Shown piece by piece: positions 7,097 through 14,389 of a DNA stretch of 44,217 nt. Numbering within the stretch: position 1 is the stretch's first letter; each line of letters starts with the position of its first letter. The DNA is from a virus. Location of the stretch: positions 1 through 44,217 of the IMG/VR virus record IMGVR_UViG_3300032205_000001; one strand, given 5' to 3'. The translations under genes were made by a program, and so were the position numbers. The notes beneath the pieces were generated by a model. That model worked only from the letters and a program-made list of their open reading frames with translations. It was not told the DNA's origin and searched no databases.

Positions 7097-7347
7097 AGAT
7101 AGATGTACTCCTTGCTCTTGTCTCCGTTCGGCCTTCTGCGACCCGTGTACGGGTGTCGCATCCAACCCTCGGGTTCAGAGCTGCCGTCCCAGGCGATCAG
7201 GGTAGCGACCGCTACCGCAGGTTCGTCGTATCACCAGCCGTCGTCAACCACTGCACCATCACCGATGATGATGCGGGCTCGTCCGAAGGTTAGTTCAACA
7301 ACCTCGGCGATTCTGCCGTCGGGCATGATCTTCTTGTAGAGCGTCAT
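7093..7347 (-). CDS. 84-codon gene interrupted by an in-frame UGA (candidate selenocysteine, readthrough or broken gene)
   Basis: From ATG 7347 (ATGA overlap with the gene before) the frame codes 38 residues ending DDGW, meets TGA at 7233-7231, then continues 45 more residues (YDEPAVAVA...GWMRHPYTGRRRP...) to a TGA at 7095-7093 that forms ATGA with the next gene. The second half looks strongly protein-like and keeps operon coupling at both ends. From memory, proteins of this kind carry Cys after the Trp (WCYD). Fourteen nt after the UGA lies a GGUAGC-GGUC-GCUACC hairpin. Two separate short ORFs or a pseudogene remain possible. Confidence 0.55.
7201..7216 (-). other. GGUC-loop hairpin 14 nt after in-frame UGA
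   Basis: The minus strand folds as GGTAGC-GGTC-GCTACC, a perfect 6-bp stem with a GGUC loop. The bacterial SECIS of E. coli fdhF also has a GGUC apical loop on a GGU/ACC-containing stem about 11 nt after UGA, but with a bulged U that is absent here. Confidence 0.5.
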
Positions 7348-7739
7348 TGTGGGAACTTGCACTCGTTGCCCTTACCGTCGCCGTGCCAGTCGTACTTGGG
7401 ATGGGCCCAGGTTTTACAGACCGGACACTGCCTGAATTGGGCTGCGTTCTTCTCGAATTCTTCTTTGTATAGCTCTTCTAGGCTGTCGATTTGATCGATG
7501 AGGTCTCGAAGTGCTGACCGTACGCTGTCAGCATCGCCGTCGATGTAGAGGCAATCGCCGGAGAAGAACGGCTTGGTCTCCTTGCCGTTCTCATCGTGCT
7601 CCGGCTGGCTGCTGTCGACCACGAGGCACTCGACGCGCATGCCCTTCCACTTCGGCGGGGCGTCGATGGTGCTGCCATACGGATGGGCGCTGCACGTCGC
7701 CTGAGGCTGCTTGCCATGGAACTCGTGGACGATTCTCAT
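7344..7739 (-). CDS. Zinc-ribbon protein, 131 aa
   Basis: The ATG at 7739 follows a 58 nt gap, the first clear break in this part of the operon. The N-terminal domain is beta-rich (MRIVHEFHG). A helical region (SVRSALRDLIDQIDSLEELY) follows, and a C-terminal CPVC...Cys set with HGDGKGNEC could bind zinc. It ends in ATGA with the UGA-containing gene. Confidence 0.7.
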   Translation of the reverse strand: MRIVHEFHGKQPQATCSAHPYGSTIDAPPKWKGMRVECLVVDSSQPEHDENGKETKPFFSGDCLYIDGDADSVRSALRDLIDQIDSLEELYKEEFEKNAAQFRQCPVCKTWAHPKYDWHGDGKGNECKFPQ

Positions 7740-7797
7740 CGAGGGCACTATCTCGCTCACAACCCCAATTGTCCAGTGGAGCGCAAGCGTTTGCGCG

Positions 7798-8193
7798 CTA
7801 TCCACTCTCGGGCGGGCTGATGACGTTCTCTTCGACGAGCAGCTTGTTTGTGAGGTTGTCGGCACCCTTGAGCAGCCGCTGATGGGTGGCTCGGTATCTC
7901 AGGTATTGGTAGCCGGAGTCCCTAAAGTCGGTGGCCCGCCAGAAGAGGCCAAGGACGCCAGCGGTGCCGATCGGAATCGAGCCAACAAGTGGTCCGGCAG
8001 CCACGAGCGCACCACACCCAACGATGAACAGTGCATTGAACGCCAGCGCAAGACGCGCAAGGCTGAGCTGGCGCTGTACTTGTTCGATTCGGACCAGCTT
8101 GCGTTCGAGTTTCTCGTCGGTGGTCGGCTGAGATCTTACCTTGGCTAACGCTTTGGTAAACCTACCCTTGGCATCTCGACGCATCTTACCCAT
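7798..8193 (-). CDS. Membrane protein with two TM helices, 131 aa
   Basis: A basic N-terminus and coiled-coil-like segment (EKLERKLVRIEQVQRQL, 27-43) precede two hydrophobic segments at about 47-69 and 71-86. This leaves both ends on the same side, probably cytoplasmic. The start at 8193 is in a TGATG overlap. A holin is conceivable from size and topology, but nothing specific supports it. Confidence 0.65.
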   Translation of the reverse strand: MGKMRRDAKGRFTKALAKVRSQPTTDEKLERKLVRIEQVQRQLSLARLALAFNALFIVGCGALVAAGPLVGSIPIGTAGVLGLFWRATDFRDSGYQYLRYRATHQRLLKGADNLTNKLLVEENVISPPESG

Positions 8194-8489
8194 CAGCCTA
8201 TCGGATCTGGCCTATGATAGTCCATCGAACGCTGCTGCGCCTCGTGGAGCTTATTCTCCTCCTCGGCGAGGTTCTCGCTGAACTCGGCGGCGATTTCAAT
8301 GTGGCGCATGGCAGTGGCCATACAGCTTTCGAGCTTCTCGTCGTCGGTGAACTCCGGCCCGTTGCTGGTGACGGGTCCGTGGAAGATCTGGCGCTGCTTG
8401 TAGTGGCCGCTCTGAGCAGAGGCAAGCCACCACTGTGCTCGCAGCATCGAGAGCTGAATTTGACGCCGACAGTATTCGAGGTTCTTCAC
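8193..8489 (-). CDS. Hypothetical helical protein, 98 aa
   Basis: GTG start at 8489, 8 nt after TGTAG of the promoter at 8490-8523. The sequence is all-helical, Gln/Glu/His-rich with several Trp. No Shine-Dalgarno sequence precedes the start, which fits leaderless translation. Function unknown. Confidence 0.7.
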   Translation of the reverse strand: MKNLEYCRRQIQLSMLRAQWWLASAQSGHYKQRQIFHGPVTSNGPEFTDDEKLESCMATAMRHIEIAAEFSENLAEEENKLHEAQQRSMDYHRPDPIG

Positions 8490-8523
8490 AGGTCTATCTA
8501 CAGGCCGGGTTGACGAGGTTTAC
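8490..8523 (-). promoter_or_regulatory. Leaderless-type promoter of 8193-8489
   Basis: GTAA (8523-8520), 17 nt, TGTAG (8502-8498), then 8 nt and GTG. One -35 mismatch and one extra base before the start. The -10 contains the stop-proximal codons of the upstream gene. Confidence 0.65.
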
Positions 8524-8817
8524 GCCCTTCTTGCCGCGTTCCTTCTTGGAAACCTTCTGGAGGTGCTGGAAGCGCGGCTTCGGGTTCTCGATGAAGTTGC
8601 GAAGGTCCCGAACGACTCGGTCACGCTCGACGATCAGAGCCTGGATGGTGGCCATGTCGTTGAGCTGGTCCCGCTGCCAAATGCCCTGAGGGTTCATCTG
8701 GTTCGGGTTGTTCTTGATGTGCTCGACGATGTTCTCCCAGGCACGCTTGGCCTCATTCAGGTGGTATTCCTGAAGCGACAGGAAGTCTTCGAGCAACCTC
8801 TTGGACTCGGCGCGCAT
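8494..8817 (-). CDS. Hypothetical helical protein, 107 aa
   Basis: Long amphipathic helices (RAESKRLLEDFLSLQEYH and similar) suggest a helical bundle or coiled coil, with a basic C-terminus. Its last three codons (TGT AGA TAG) supply the -10 element of the next promoter. It overlaps the upstream gene by one base. Confidence 0.7.
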   Translation of the reverse strand: MRAESKRLLEDFLSLQEYHLNEAKRAWENIVEHIKNNPNQMNPQGIWQRDQLNDMATIQALIVERDRVVRDLRNFIENPKPRFQHLQKVSKKERGKKGVNLVNPACR

Positions 8818-9185
8818 TACTCTTCCACGCGCTCGTAGACCAGATCGTCATCCGCCTCGATGGTGAGCCGGGTGCTGTACTTGTGCTCTGGCTGGTCGAT
8901 CGTGTACTTCCACGGCGGGATACTGCGCTCCTCTTCGACCATGGACACGGAGAAGCTCCAGGTGCCGTCGTAGAAGGCGTAGACGAAGCACACACGCGAA
9001 CCGCCGATGTTCGACACTTTGATCTTGGTTGGCTTCTCGTCGGAGCCGTAGGAGCCAAGCTCGTCATCATCGTCGCGTACGGAGTCGCCACGAGCATCGC
9101 AATATTCGACCGTTTTCACACGGTGAACGCTGATGATGTCGTCGGAGTGTCCGGTGAATTCCAGCCTGCAGCTTGATCCGCTCAT
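8817..9185 (-). CDS. Hypothetical acidic beta-rich protein, 122 aa
   Basis: The ATG at 9185 overlaps the preceding TGA (ATGA); the longer frame reads through the upstream gene. The protein is acidic, with DDDDE and EADDD runs, and rich in alternating hydrophobic strands. No family recognised. Confidence 0.7.
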   Translation of the reverse strand: MSGSSCRLEFTGHSDDIISVHRVKTVEYCDARGDSVRDDDDELGSYGSDEKPTKIKVSNIGGSRVCFVYAFYDGTWSFSVSMVEEERSIPPWKYTIDQPEHKYSTRLTIEADDDLVYERVEE

Positions 9186-9469
9186 GTTTCGCACCATTCT
9201 GGACGCCCGCAAAACGGGCAAACGGGTTCTCTGAATCCTGCCTTTCGCCACCAGGCAGGGAAGTTCCTTCCCTGTTCTCTCCAAGTTCCCCGCCATTGTC
9301 CACACGGGCAGCGGGTCGGCGTGTTGTGTCCGCAGAGGCAGTTCGCAGGAAGGCAGGAATGCGCGATTTTGTACAGAAGGTCGTCTGGAATCTCAGAACG
9401 CTTGCAGATGCGTTCCGCCATACCGGGGAACAGCTGCTTATACTGCTCAGCGACCTCTTCCCAGGTCAC
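9182..9469 (-). CDS. Cys-rich zinc-binding protein, 95 aa
   Basis: A helical N-terminus (EEVAEQYKQLFPGMAERI) precedes two Cys clusters: CLPANCLCG...CPCG, then CPFCGRPEWC at the C-terminus, enough for two zinc sites. It overlaps both neighbours by 4 nt. Confidence 0.7.
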   Translation of the reverse strand: MTWEEVAEQYKQLFPGMAERICKRSEIPDDLLYKIAHSCLPANCLCGHNTPTRCPCGQWRGTWREQGRNFPAWWRKAGFREPVCPFCGRPEWCET

Positions 9470-9798
9470 TTTGTAACTCGACGGATGCCATCCATCACGA
9501 ACCGAACCTCATCCCAATCCAGGTCCGTCGGGTTACTGAACCAGTTCTCGGCAACGGCTTTCAGATCGGCCAGGGAGTCGATGGGCTTCCACTGGGCACC
9601 TGGCGCGCGGGGAGATGGAGGCTTTGGGCGTTCGGACATGTCTGGCATTGTTTTTTCTTCGCGTGGCTGCGGAAACTTGAACCACTTTGAACAAGAAGGA
9701 CACAGCGCTTCTGGTCCGTTGTAACCAGTGTCCGGGTTGAGGCCTGACACCACAGAGCAGTCGTTTTCTTTATGGCAACGTGGACATGTCGCTCTCAT
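9466..9798 (-). CDS. Zinc-ribbon protein with Pro-rich linker, 110 aa
   Basis: CPRC (5-8) and CPSC (33-36) form a classic zinc ribbon. A Pro/Arg-rich linker joins it to a helical tail (SLADLKAVAENWF). An internal ATG (MPDMSERP) could give a second product, but no strong ribosome-binding site favours it. Function unknown. Confidence 0.7.
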   Translation of the reverse strand: MRATCPRCHKENDCSVVSGLNPDTGYNGPEALCPSCSKWFKFPQPREEKTMPDMSERPKPPSPRAPGAQWKPIDSLADLKAVAENWFSNPTDLDWDEVRFVMDGIRRVTK

Positions 9799-9810
9799 CC
9801 AGTCGCCATA

Positions 9811-10263
9811 TCACAAGATCCCAATGAACTCCTCGGCGTGCTTCTTGTTCTTGAACAGGAAGAACGGACTTTCCGCGAGAGCCCACCAGGCATCGTACAG
9901 GTTGAAGTTTTTGCCCTTCACGGGATGGTAGCTCTCGTAGATGTATGTGATCTCTTTGAACTTGAACTTGCGCTCGCTCCAGGTCTCCTTGAGCTGGTCC
10001 TCAAAGACCTGAGTGGCGATGCCGATCATGTCGGGTGCGCCGTAGAAGTACGCGGTGTCCTTGCCGACGGTGATCGACCGGACCTTCCACTCGTCGCTCT
10101 TGTTCGCGCGCATCGCCTTGAGCGCCTTGGGAATGGTCCCGAACTCGAACTCGGAGCTACCCATGTAGTCCAGCTCGAAGATTCGATCGAAGCCCTTTTG
10201 GTGCTCTGCGACCTGGGACCGGCGGCGAACGCGCTGAATCAGGTAGGGGATTCCGTCGGCCAT
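9811..10263 (-). CDS. Conserved phage protein with YMGSSEFE motif, 150 aa
   Basis: The block FELDYMGSSEFEFGTIPKAL recalls a family I have seen in large phages (YMGSAEFEWG), of unknown function. The rest alternates strands and helices with many aromatic residues. The ATG is exactly 7 nt after TGTAG of an exact consensus promoter and has no Shine-Dalgarno sequence. Confidence 0.75.
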   Translation of the reverse strand: MADGIPYLIQRVRRRSQVAEHQKGFDRIFELDYMGSSEFEFGTIPKALKAMRANKSDEWKVRSITVGKDTAYFYGAPDMIGIATQVFEDQLKETWSERKFKFKEITYIYESYHPVKGKNFNLYDAWWALAESPFFLFKNKKHAEEFIGIL

Positions 10264-10296
10264 GCTGTACCTACAGTTGAGGCCGACAGTTCTTTC
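10264..10296 (-). promoter_or_regulatory. Leaderless-type promoter of 9811-10263
   Basis: GAAA (10296-10293), 17 nt, TGTAG (10275-10271), 7 nt, ATG. Exact match. It occupies the entire gap between two genes. Confidence 0.85.
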
Positions 10297-10795
10297 AGAA
10301 AAACAGTCGATAGGCTACGGGCAGGGCGCTGATCAGAACGGCAGCCACTGATAAGACACGGAGCATGCTGATGTTCTTGATTTCAGCCAGTTCGGCGCAC
10401 GTCCAAGCGTCGTTTCTTCGCTCTGGCCCGTAGAAGATGCCGACCGTGTTGAATGAGAAGTCCATGAGCGCCGCAATCTGCCAGGCCTGCAGAATGGTGT
10501 TCGCCCAGGCGTTGGCCGGCTGCACGGCGACTGTGACCGCAATGATCAACAGGTCGACGATCCGTGGCGCTGCCGAGATGACCAGACGAAGCTTCTGAGG
10601 CAGAAGCGTTTGGCACTGCCACGTCGAGAAGGCCATGTACCAGCGTCCATTCTCGAACTTTGGCCACGGGTAGATCTTTACCTTGCATCCCTTAAACAAC
10701 GGGATGAGGGCGTGGCTGCTTTCGTGGACGACGTTTTGTAGAAACCAGACGACTGGGATAATCGCAAGCCCGAACCAGAGGATGATGTTGTGCAT
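10295..10795 (-). CDS. M50-like membrane metalloprotease candidate, 166 aa
   Basis: HESSH at 24-28 fits the HExxH zinc motif and lies inside the first hydrophobic segment, as in site-2/M50 proteases and their small bacterial relatives. Further hydrophobic helices lie at about 70-90, 97-115 and 140-162. The second metal ligand (NxxPxxxxDG-type) is not evident. It could be an inactive relative or a zinc-dependent membrane peptidase acting on host envelope proteins. Confidence 0.55.
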   Translation of the reverse strand: MHNIILWFGLAIIPVVWFLQNVVHESSHALIPLFKGCKVKIYPWPKFENGRWYMAFSTWQCQTLLPQKLRLVISAAPRIVDLLIIAVTVAVQPANAWANTILQAWQIAALMDFSFNTVGIFYGPERRNDAWTCAELAEIKNISMLRVLSVAAVLISALPVAYRLFF

Positions 10796-10812
10796 CCCCG
10801 GAGGGTATCAGA

Positions 10813-11430
10813 TCAGTCCCAATAGGCGGTGCAGCTGTTGTAGTCCGGGTATCCGTTATCGACGAGCCACTGAGCGCACTTGGCGCGCAGTTCCTTCTCG
10901 ACTTCCTCACTGGCCGAATAATCCCGGCGCCCATCCTTCTTGGGCATCGGGGCCTCGACGCTGAACACAGCCTTCTTGGCGTCCCGAACCTGCATTTCGA
11001 TGAGGTCGTCGGTGTCCTTGCGCTCGTAGTTGCGCTCGATCGTGAACCGACGAACCGGGTGGATGTTCGCATCGCGGTCGTAGAATGCCGCCTTGTAGAA
11101 GAAGCTGGCGCGGACACGGCCCTTGTTGTCGACCACGTTGTTCCACATCGAATGGTCGGTGGCGACTTTCTTCCAGCCCTTGGGCAGCTCGACGAACGTG
11201 AACAGGCTGTCCTTGGTCGGAAGGTCATCGCGGATCTTGATGCCCATCGCTTCCCAGACGGGACGATCAGCGCCCAGAAGGCCACGGGTAGGCAGCTGGT
11301 CCGAGTTGACGGCGTCTTGCTGACCACGTGCTTCCTGCGCCTGGATCATTGGTCCGGCGCCACCACGCGCCATGGCGTCGAGAAGAACGAAGGCAGGGTC
11401 AGTCTTGCTGGTATCTGGAACTTTCTTCAC
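10813..11430 (-). CDS. Conserved hypothetical protein, 205 aa
   Basis: GTG start at 11430 in a GTGA overlap with the preceding gene. The block MWNNVVDNKGRVRASFFYK followed by AAFYDRDA resembles a protein I have seen repeatedly in phage and proteobacterial genomes without a function. The N-terminal 50 residues are Ala/Gly/Gln-rich and probably flexible. The C-terminus has two Cys. Confidence 0.75.
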   Translation of the reverse strand: MKKVPDTSKTDPAFVLLDAMARGGAGPMIQAQEARGQQDAVNSDQLPTRGLLGADRPVWEAMGIKIRDDLPTKDSLFTFVELPKGWKKVATDHSMWNNVVDNKGRVRASFFYKAAFYDRDANIHPVRRFTIERNYERKDTDDLIEMQVRDAKKAVFSVEAPMPKKDGRRDYSASEEVEKELRAKCAQWLVDNGYPDYNSCTAYWD

Positions 11431-11588
11431 ACAATCCTCTTTTTGATGGCGTATTCGAATTCGAGCTTCATCGCCAGCTCCGTGACGATGACATCCAGCT
11501 CGTCTGGGTTGTTCAAGTCGAAGTCAGTGCGGTTCTTCAACACCCCACGGATTGTGTCGTAGAAACCAGCCCGGTCTTTGAGCTTCAC
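11427..11588 (-). CDS. Small leaderless-start protein, 53 aa
   Basis: This short gene is recovered from the promoter pattern: GTG at 11588 lies exactly 7 nt after TGTAG, and the frame runs 53 codons to a TGA overlapping the next GTG (GTGA). The product begins VKLKDRAGFYD and ends in a helix with KKRIV. Both ends are fixed by signals, so the ORF is convincing although short. Confidence 0.7.
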   Translation of the reverse strand: MKLKDRAGFYDTIRGVLKNRTDFDLNNPDELDVIVTELAMKLEFEYAIKKRIV

Positions 11589-11621
11589 GTTCTATCTACA
11601 GTGCGGCTAGTCGCCTGTTTC
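11589..11621 (-). promoter_or_regulatory. Leaderless-type promoter of 11427-11588
   Basis: GAAA (11621-11618), 17 nt, TGTAG (11600-11596), 7 nt, GTG. Exact match with a GTG start. Confidence 0.85.
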
Positions 11622-11819
11622 AGGCTTTACGACTTCGCAGTATTCATCTAGGAATTCCTGGTCATACGAGCTAACTGGCGTGTTGTTGTCCCAACGGACG
11701 CAAATGTCGCCTGGTAGCTTGAAGTTGGGAACGACGGTGCCGTAGACGAGCTTGTCGCCATAGTCCTTGCTGCGCTTGAACAGCAGGCGAGCGCCGACTG
11801 GGTACTTCTCATCGGTCAC
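11607..11819 (-). CDS. SH3-like small beta protein, 70 aa
   Basis: The pattern YPVGARLLFKRSKDYGDKL, then VRWDNNTP, suggests a small five-strand barrel of the SH3/KOW or Tudor kind. It overlaps the previous gene by 11 nt. Function unknown. Confidence 0.65.
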   Translation of the reverse strand: MTDEKYPVGARLLFKRSKDYGDKLVYGTVVPNFKLPGDICVRWDNNTPVSSYDQEFLDEYCEVVKPETGD

Positions 11820-12009
11820 GCTGCACCAGCTTGAACTCAGTCTCGGAGAGACACGGGTTGACCTCGTTCAAGATCTGCTGAACCGTGAAGCACATGCCAC
11901 GATGGCCGCCACGGGCGTCCTTGATGGCCTTCGCAAGGTCGAATGCAGCTCCGAATACGGCGTCGATCAGTCTGCCTTCAGCGGCGGCGTCGTGTGGTCC
12001 AGAACTCAT
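11809..12009 (-). CDS. Hypothetical helical protein, 66 aa
   Basis: Ala-rich helices (LIDAVFGAAFDLAKAIKDA) are followed by FTVQQILNEV and a charged C-terminus. ATGA overlap with the upstream gene at its start. No motif recognised. Confidence 0.65.
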   Translation of the reverse strand: MSSGPHDAAAEGRLIDAVFGAAFDLAKAIKDARGGHRGMCFTVQQILNEVNPCLSETEFKLVQRDR

Positions 12010-12200
12010 TTCTTTTTGTTCCTTTTGTCCTTCTTGCAGGCTTCAACGGCTTGGTCGTGTGTTCCGAACTCGCCGATAAAGCGTCCGCGCACCGTTCTGG
12101 CGCTGTACCAGCGGTCTGGCGAATCGTAGCCACGTATCTCGTGGTACGAGATCTTGTAGCCCTTTGGGGCGCTACAATCGGTCGTTTCTTCCCAGGTCAT
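12006..12200 (-). CDS. Hypothetical protein, 64 aa
   Basis: ATG at 12200, one base after the stop of the phosphoribosyltransferase gene (TAGGATG). Aromatic and beta-rich with a Lys-rich tail (KKDKRNKKK). The middle (RWYSARTVRGRFIGEFGTHDQAVEAC) resembles small DNA- or RNA-binding beta-beta-alpha modules. Function unknown. Confidence 0.65.
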   Translation of the reverse strand: MTWEETTDCSAPKGYKISYHEIRGYDSPDRWYSARTVRGRFIGEFGTHDQAVEACKKDKRNKKK

Positions 12201-12201
12201 C

Positions 12202-12732
12202 CTAGTACTTGATGAGGCTGGCAACCTTGTAGTCGCTCAGCGGCTTGCGCCCGTTGAGAGCCTGAATCTCGACTACAAAGACGACGCCCGCCACCTTGCC
12301 GCCGAGACGCTCCACGAGCCGGCAAGCAGCTGCAGCGGTACCACCAGTGGCAAGCACATCGTCCACGACCACGTAATTGGCACCAGGACGAACGATATCA
12401 GCGCCGACCTCAATGGTCGCCGTGCCGTATTCCAGGGCATAGGACTCGCTCTCTATCTTGCCAGGGGTTTTGCCCGCTTTGCGCAGCATCACCTTGCCGG
12501 ACTTGGCAGCCTGAGCCAGGGCAGCGCTGAAGATGAAACCGCGCGATTCGATGCCGACGAAGGCGTGTGGATTGCCAGACCACTGCAGCATCAGCTCGAT
12601 GGTGCGATTGAAGAATGCGCCGTCCTCTAGAAGCGGCTGGATGTTGCGGAACAGGACGCCCTTGACCGGGAAATCCTGGTGGTCCGTGATGAGCGCGCGG
12701 ATATTGTGGTCGTCTTCTGGATGGAGCTTCAT
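12202..12732 (-). CDS. apt: Adenine phosphoribosyltransferase
   Basis: Catalyses adenine + PRPP to AMP + PPi (purine salvage). The PRPP-binding loop VVVDDVLATGGTAAA is at 121-135. The N-terminal FPVKGVLFRNI block and the substrate flap region IESRGFIF (61-68) are typical of type I PRTases of the Apt family. At 176 residues it has the usual bacterial length and looks intact. It is the only clear housekeeping enzyme in this part and may help recycle host purines with the MazG-like and dCMP deaminase genes at 20-21.5 kb. Confidence 0.9.
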   Translation of the reverse strand: MKLHPEDDHNIRALITDHQDFPVKGVLFRNIQPLLEDGAFFNRTIELMLQWSGNPHAFVGIESRGFIFSAALAQAAKSGKVMLRKAGKTPGKIESESYALEYGTATIEVGADIVRPGANYVVVDDVLATGGTAAAACRLVERLGGKVAGVVFVVEIQALNGRKPLSDYKVASLIKY

Positions 12733-12738
12733 GTTGTC

Positions 12739-13257
12739 CTACTTGACGGGGACTGGGCCGCCGACGATTTCGAAGTACTTGAGGTCGCCGATCGCCTTCT
12801 GCACCTTGGCCAGGTCGCCTTCGAGCTTGCGCTTGGCGTCGGTCATTTGCATTTGCACCTTGGCGGATTCTCCAAGCTGCTTCGTGCGCGTGTCGGCTTC
12901 CTCTTTGTACGTATCGCGCTCTTTGCGAACCTTGTCGAACTCGGCCAGGTTCTCTTTGTGCTTCTCGTTGGTGTTCTTGATGATGTTCTCCAGCTGGATT
13001 TCGCGAGATTCGATATCGCCATCCTTCCAGAGCAGGAACATCGGCTCGCGAACGATCACGGGAGATTCCACCGGAACTGTCATGCCGGACTGGTAGCTGC
13101 TGTACCCGCTGTTGTTGGGGTTGTTGTTCACCACCTGAGCCGGGGCCGAGTGATGGTGGTTCGTGGCCTTGTCCTGGCTGAGGATTTCCTTCAGCTCCCA
13201 GCCTGACCGTGTGAGGTTTTCTAGCTCGTGAGGTGAGCAGCACTTATAGATCTTCAC
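12739..13257 (-). CDS. Coiled-coil protein with N-terminal Cys pair, 172 aa
   Basis: Starts with GTG (13257) in a GTGA overlap. KIYKCCSPHELENLTRSGWELKEI resembles the DUF4177-like 'sgWel' module. A low-complexity His/Asn/Ser linker follows, and then a coiled coil from about 95 to 150 rich in Glu, Lys and Gln. Probably a structural or scaffolding role; unknown. Confidence 0.7.
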   Translation of the reverse strand: MKIYKCCSPHELENLTRSGWELKEILSQDKATNHHHSAPAQVVNNNPNNSGYSSYQSGMTVPVESPVIVREPMFLLWKDGDIESREIQLENIIKNTNEKHKENLAEFDKVRKERDTYKEEADTRTKQLGESAKVQMQMTDAKRKLEGDLAKVQKAIGDLKYFEIVGGPVPVK

Positions 13258-13802
13258 TTGGGCCTCATGTGCGGATTGATGGCGCGGAGCTTGTCCAGAA
13301 ACTCGTTGTCGGCGAACTTCGGATCACGTGCGGAGATGTACACGCCGGTTTGGGTGTCTAGGTAGCCCCACTCGTTGTTTGGCGCTGCCTTTCCGCAGGT
13401 CAAACGAGTGACGGTCTTGGGCTGCACGTCATGAACGACGTGGAAGACGTTCGCGGGCATGTCGTTGATGTCGCCAGCCCGATAGGTCTTCGTTTCGGTT
13501 TTGACCACCCTGCCAGCGTGCGGGAAATGGGTCTCTTCCGCAGTTTCCTCGACCCAGTAGCGAGTCTCGCTGTAGCCGCCGCTGAGGATTTCCGACTTGA
13601 ACGGCCACGGGTGGTTGTGGGGCTCCGGGCGCGGGTCGTCGGAGTGCCACCACAAGATCTTGACGGTCTTGTCTGGCGTGCGCTCGATGGCCAGCTCGGT
13701 CTTGTAGGCGCCGCCCTTCCCGTCAGGGATGTGGATCGGCGGGCTTTCGAGCTGTGCGGATTGGAGCGGCTGTCCGCCAGTGGTTGTAGCTACCTTTTCC
13801 AT
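13254..13802 (-). CDS. Cupin-like protein, 182 aa
   Basis: PHNHPWPFKSEILSGGY at 61-77 gives two metal-ligand His and a Gly-rich turn. A later DMPANVFHVVHDV block supplies the second cupin motif with another His. The order fits one cupin barrel, related at the motif level to 5711-6202. Reaction unknown; a non-haem iron or manganese enzyme or a binding protein is possible. Confidence 0.65.
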   Translation of the reverse strand: MEKVATTTGGQPLQSAQLESPPIHIPDGKGGAYKTELAIERTPDKTVKILWWHSDDPRPEPHNHPWPFKSEILSGGYSETRYWVEETAEETHFPHAGRVVKTETKTYRAGDINDMPANVFHVVHDVQPKTVTRLTCGKAAPNNEWGYLDTQTGVYISARDPKFADNEFLDKLRAINPHMRPK

Positions 13803-14389
13803 GGTCCGACTCCTCTGATGTCGCGCAGGATGAGAAACAGGAACGTCCAGACCTTGTATTCAGATCCAATGCACAGCGAGAACTTGCGCTTGTCCTGGCT
13901 GTACGGTCCGAACTGAAGCTCCTCGGGGAATCCTTGGAAGAAGCAGTAGCCCCAGGAGCGGCCTGCCTTCCAGGGCTCGCTCTCGAAGCGCTTCTTGTCG
14001 CTGTCCGAGAAATCCAGCTCGAAGCCACTGAGATCTGTCTCGATGGGCTTCTCGGAGACCACGGAGACGTTCCAGTCATGGTAGTTGTCGCGGAGGACGA
14101 TCTGGATGCCAAGATCTGGCCGCTCCAACGAATACACCGGAAGATTCACGCTCTTTGAGCTGTGCTCGCCGACAACAAAACAGCTCACCCTACAGTCGGT
14201 GCGCTCGGATTCGTTTTCCCGCTTGTCGTACGGGATGTCCGCCCAGAGCATGCCGCAAAGGTCGTCGCGCACGAAGTGAAGCTGATGCAGCGATGGCTCC
14301 CCACGACTATTGACGGGGACGAAGCGGCGGTTGGTGTTGTCAGGATCTTTAAGCCACTTATCATACCAACCCTGCAGATGGATTTTCAT
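13790..14389 (-). CDS. Hypothetical protein, 199 aa
   Basis: A well-formed ORF overlapping both neighbours. Trp/Tyr-rich N-terminus (MKIHLQGWYDKWLKD). The middle alternates strands (DYHDWNVSVVSEKP-like), and the C-terminus is hydrophobic (VWTFLFLILRDI). No family recognised. Confidence 0.7.
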   Translation of the reverse strand: MKIHLQGWYDKWLKDPDNTNRRFVPVNSRGEPSLHQLHFVRDDLCGMLWADIPYDKRENESERTDCRVSCFVVGEHSSKSVNLPVYSLERPDLGIQIVLRDNYHDWNVSVVSEKPIETDLSGFELDFSDSDKKRFESEPWKAGRSWGYCFFQGFPEELQFGPYSQDKRKFSLCIGSEYKVWTFLFLILRDIRGVGPWKR

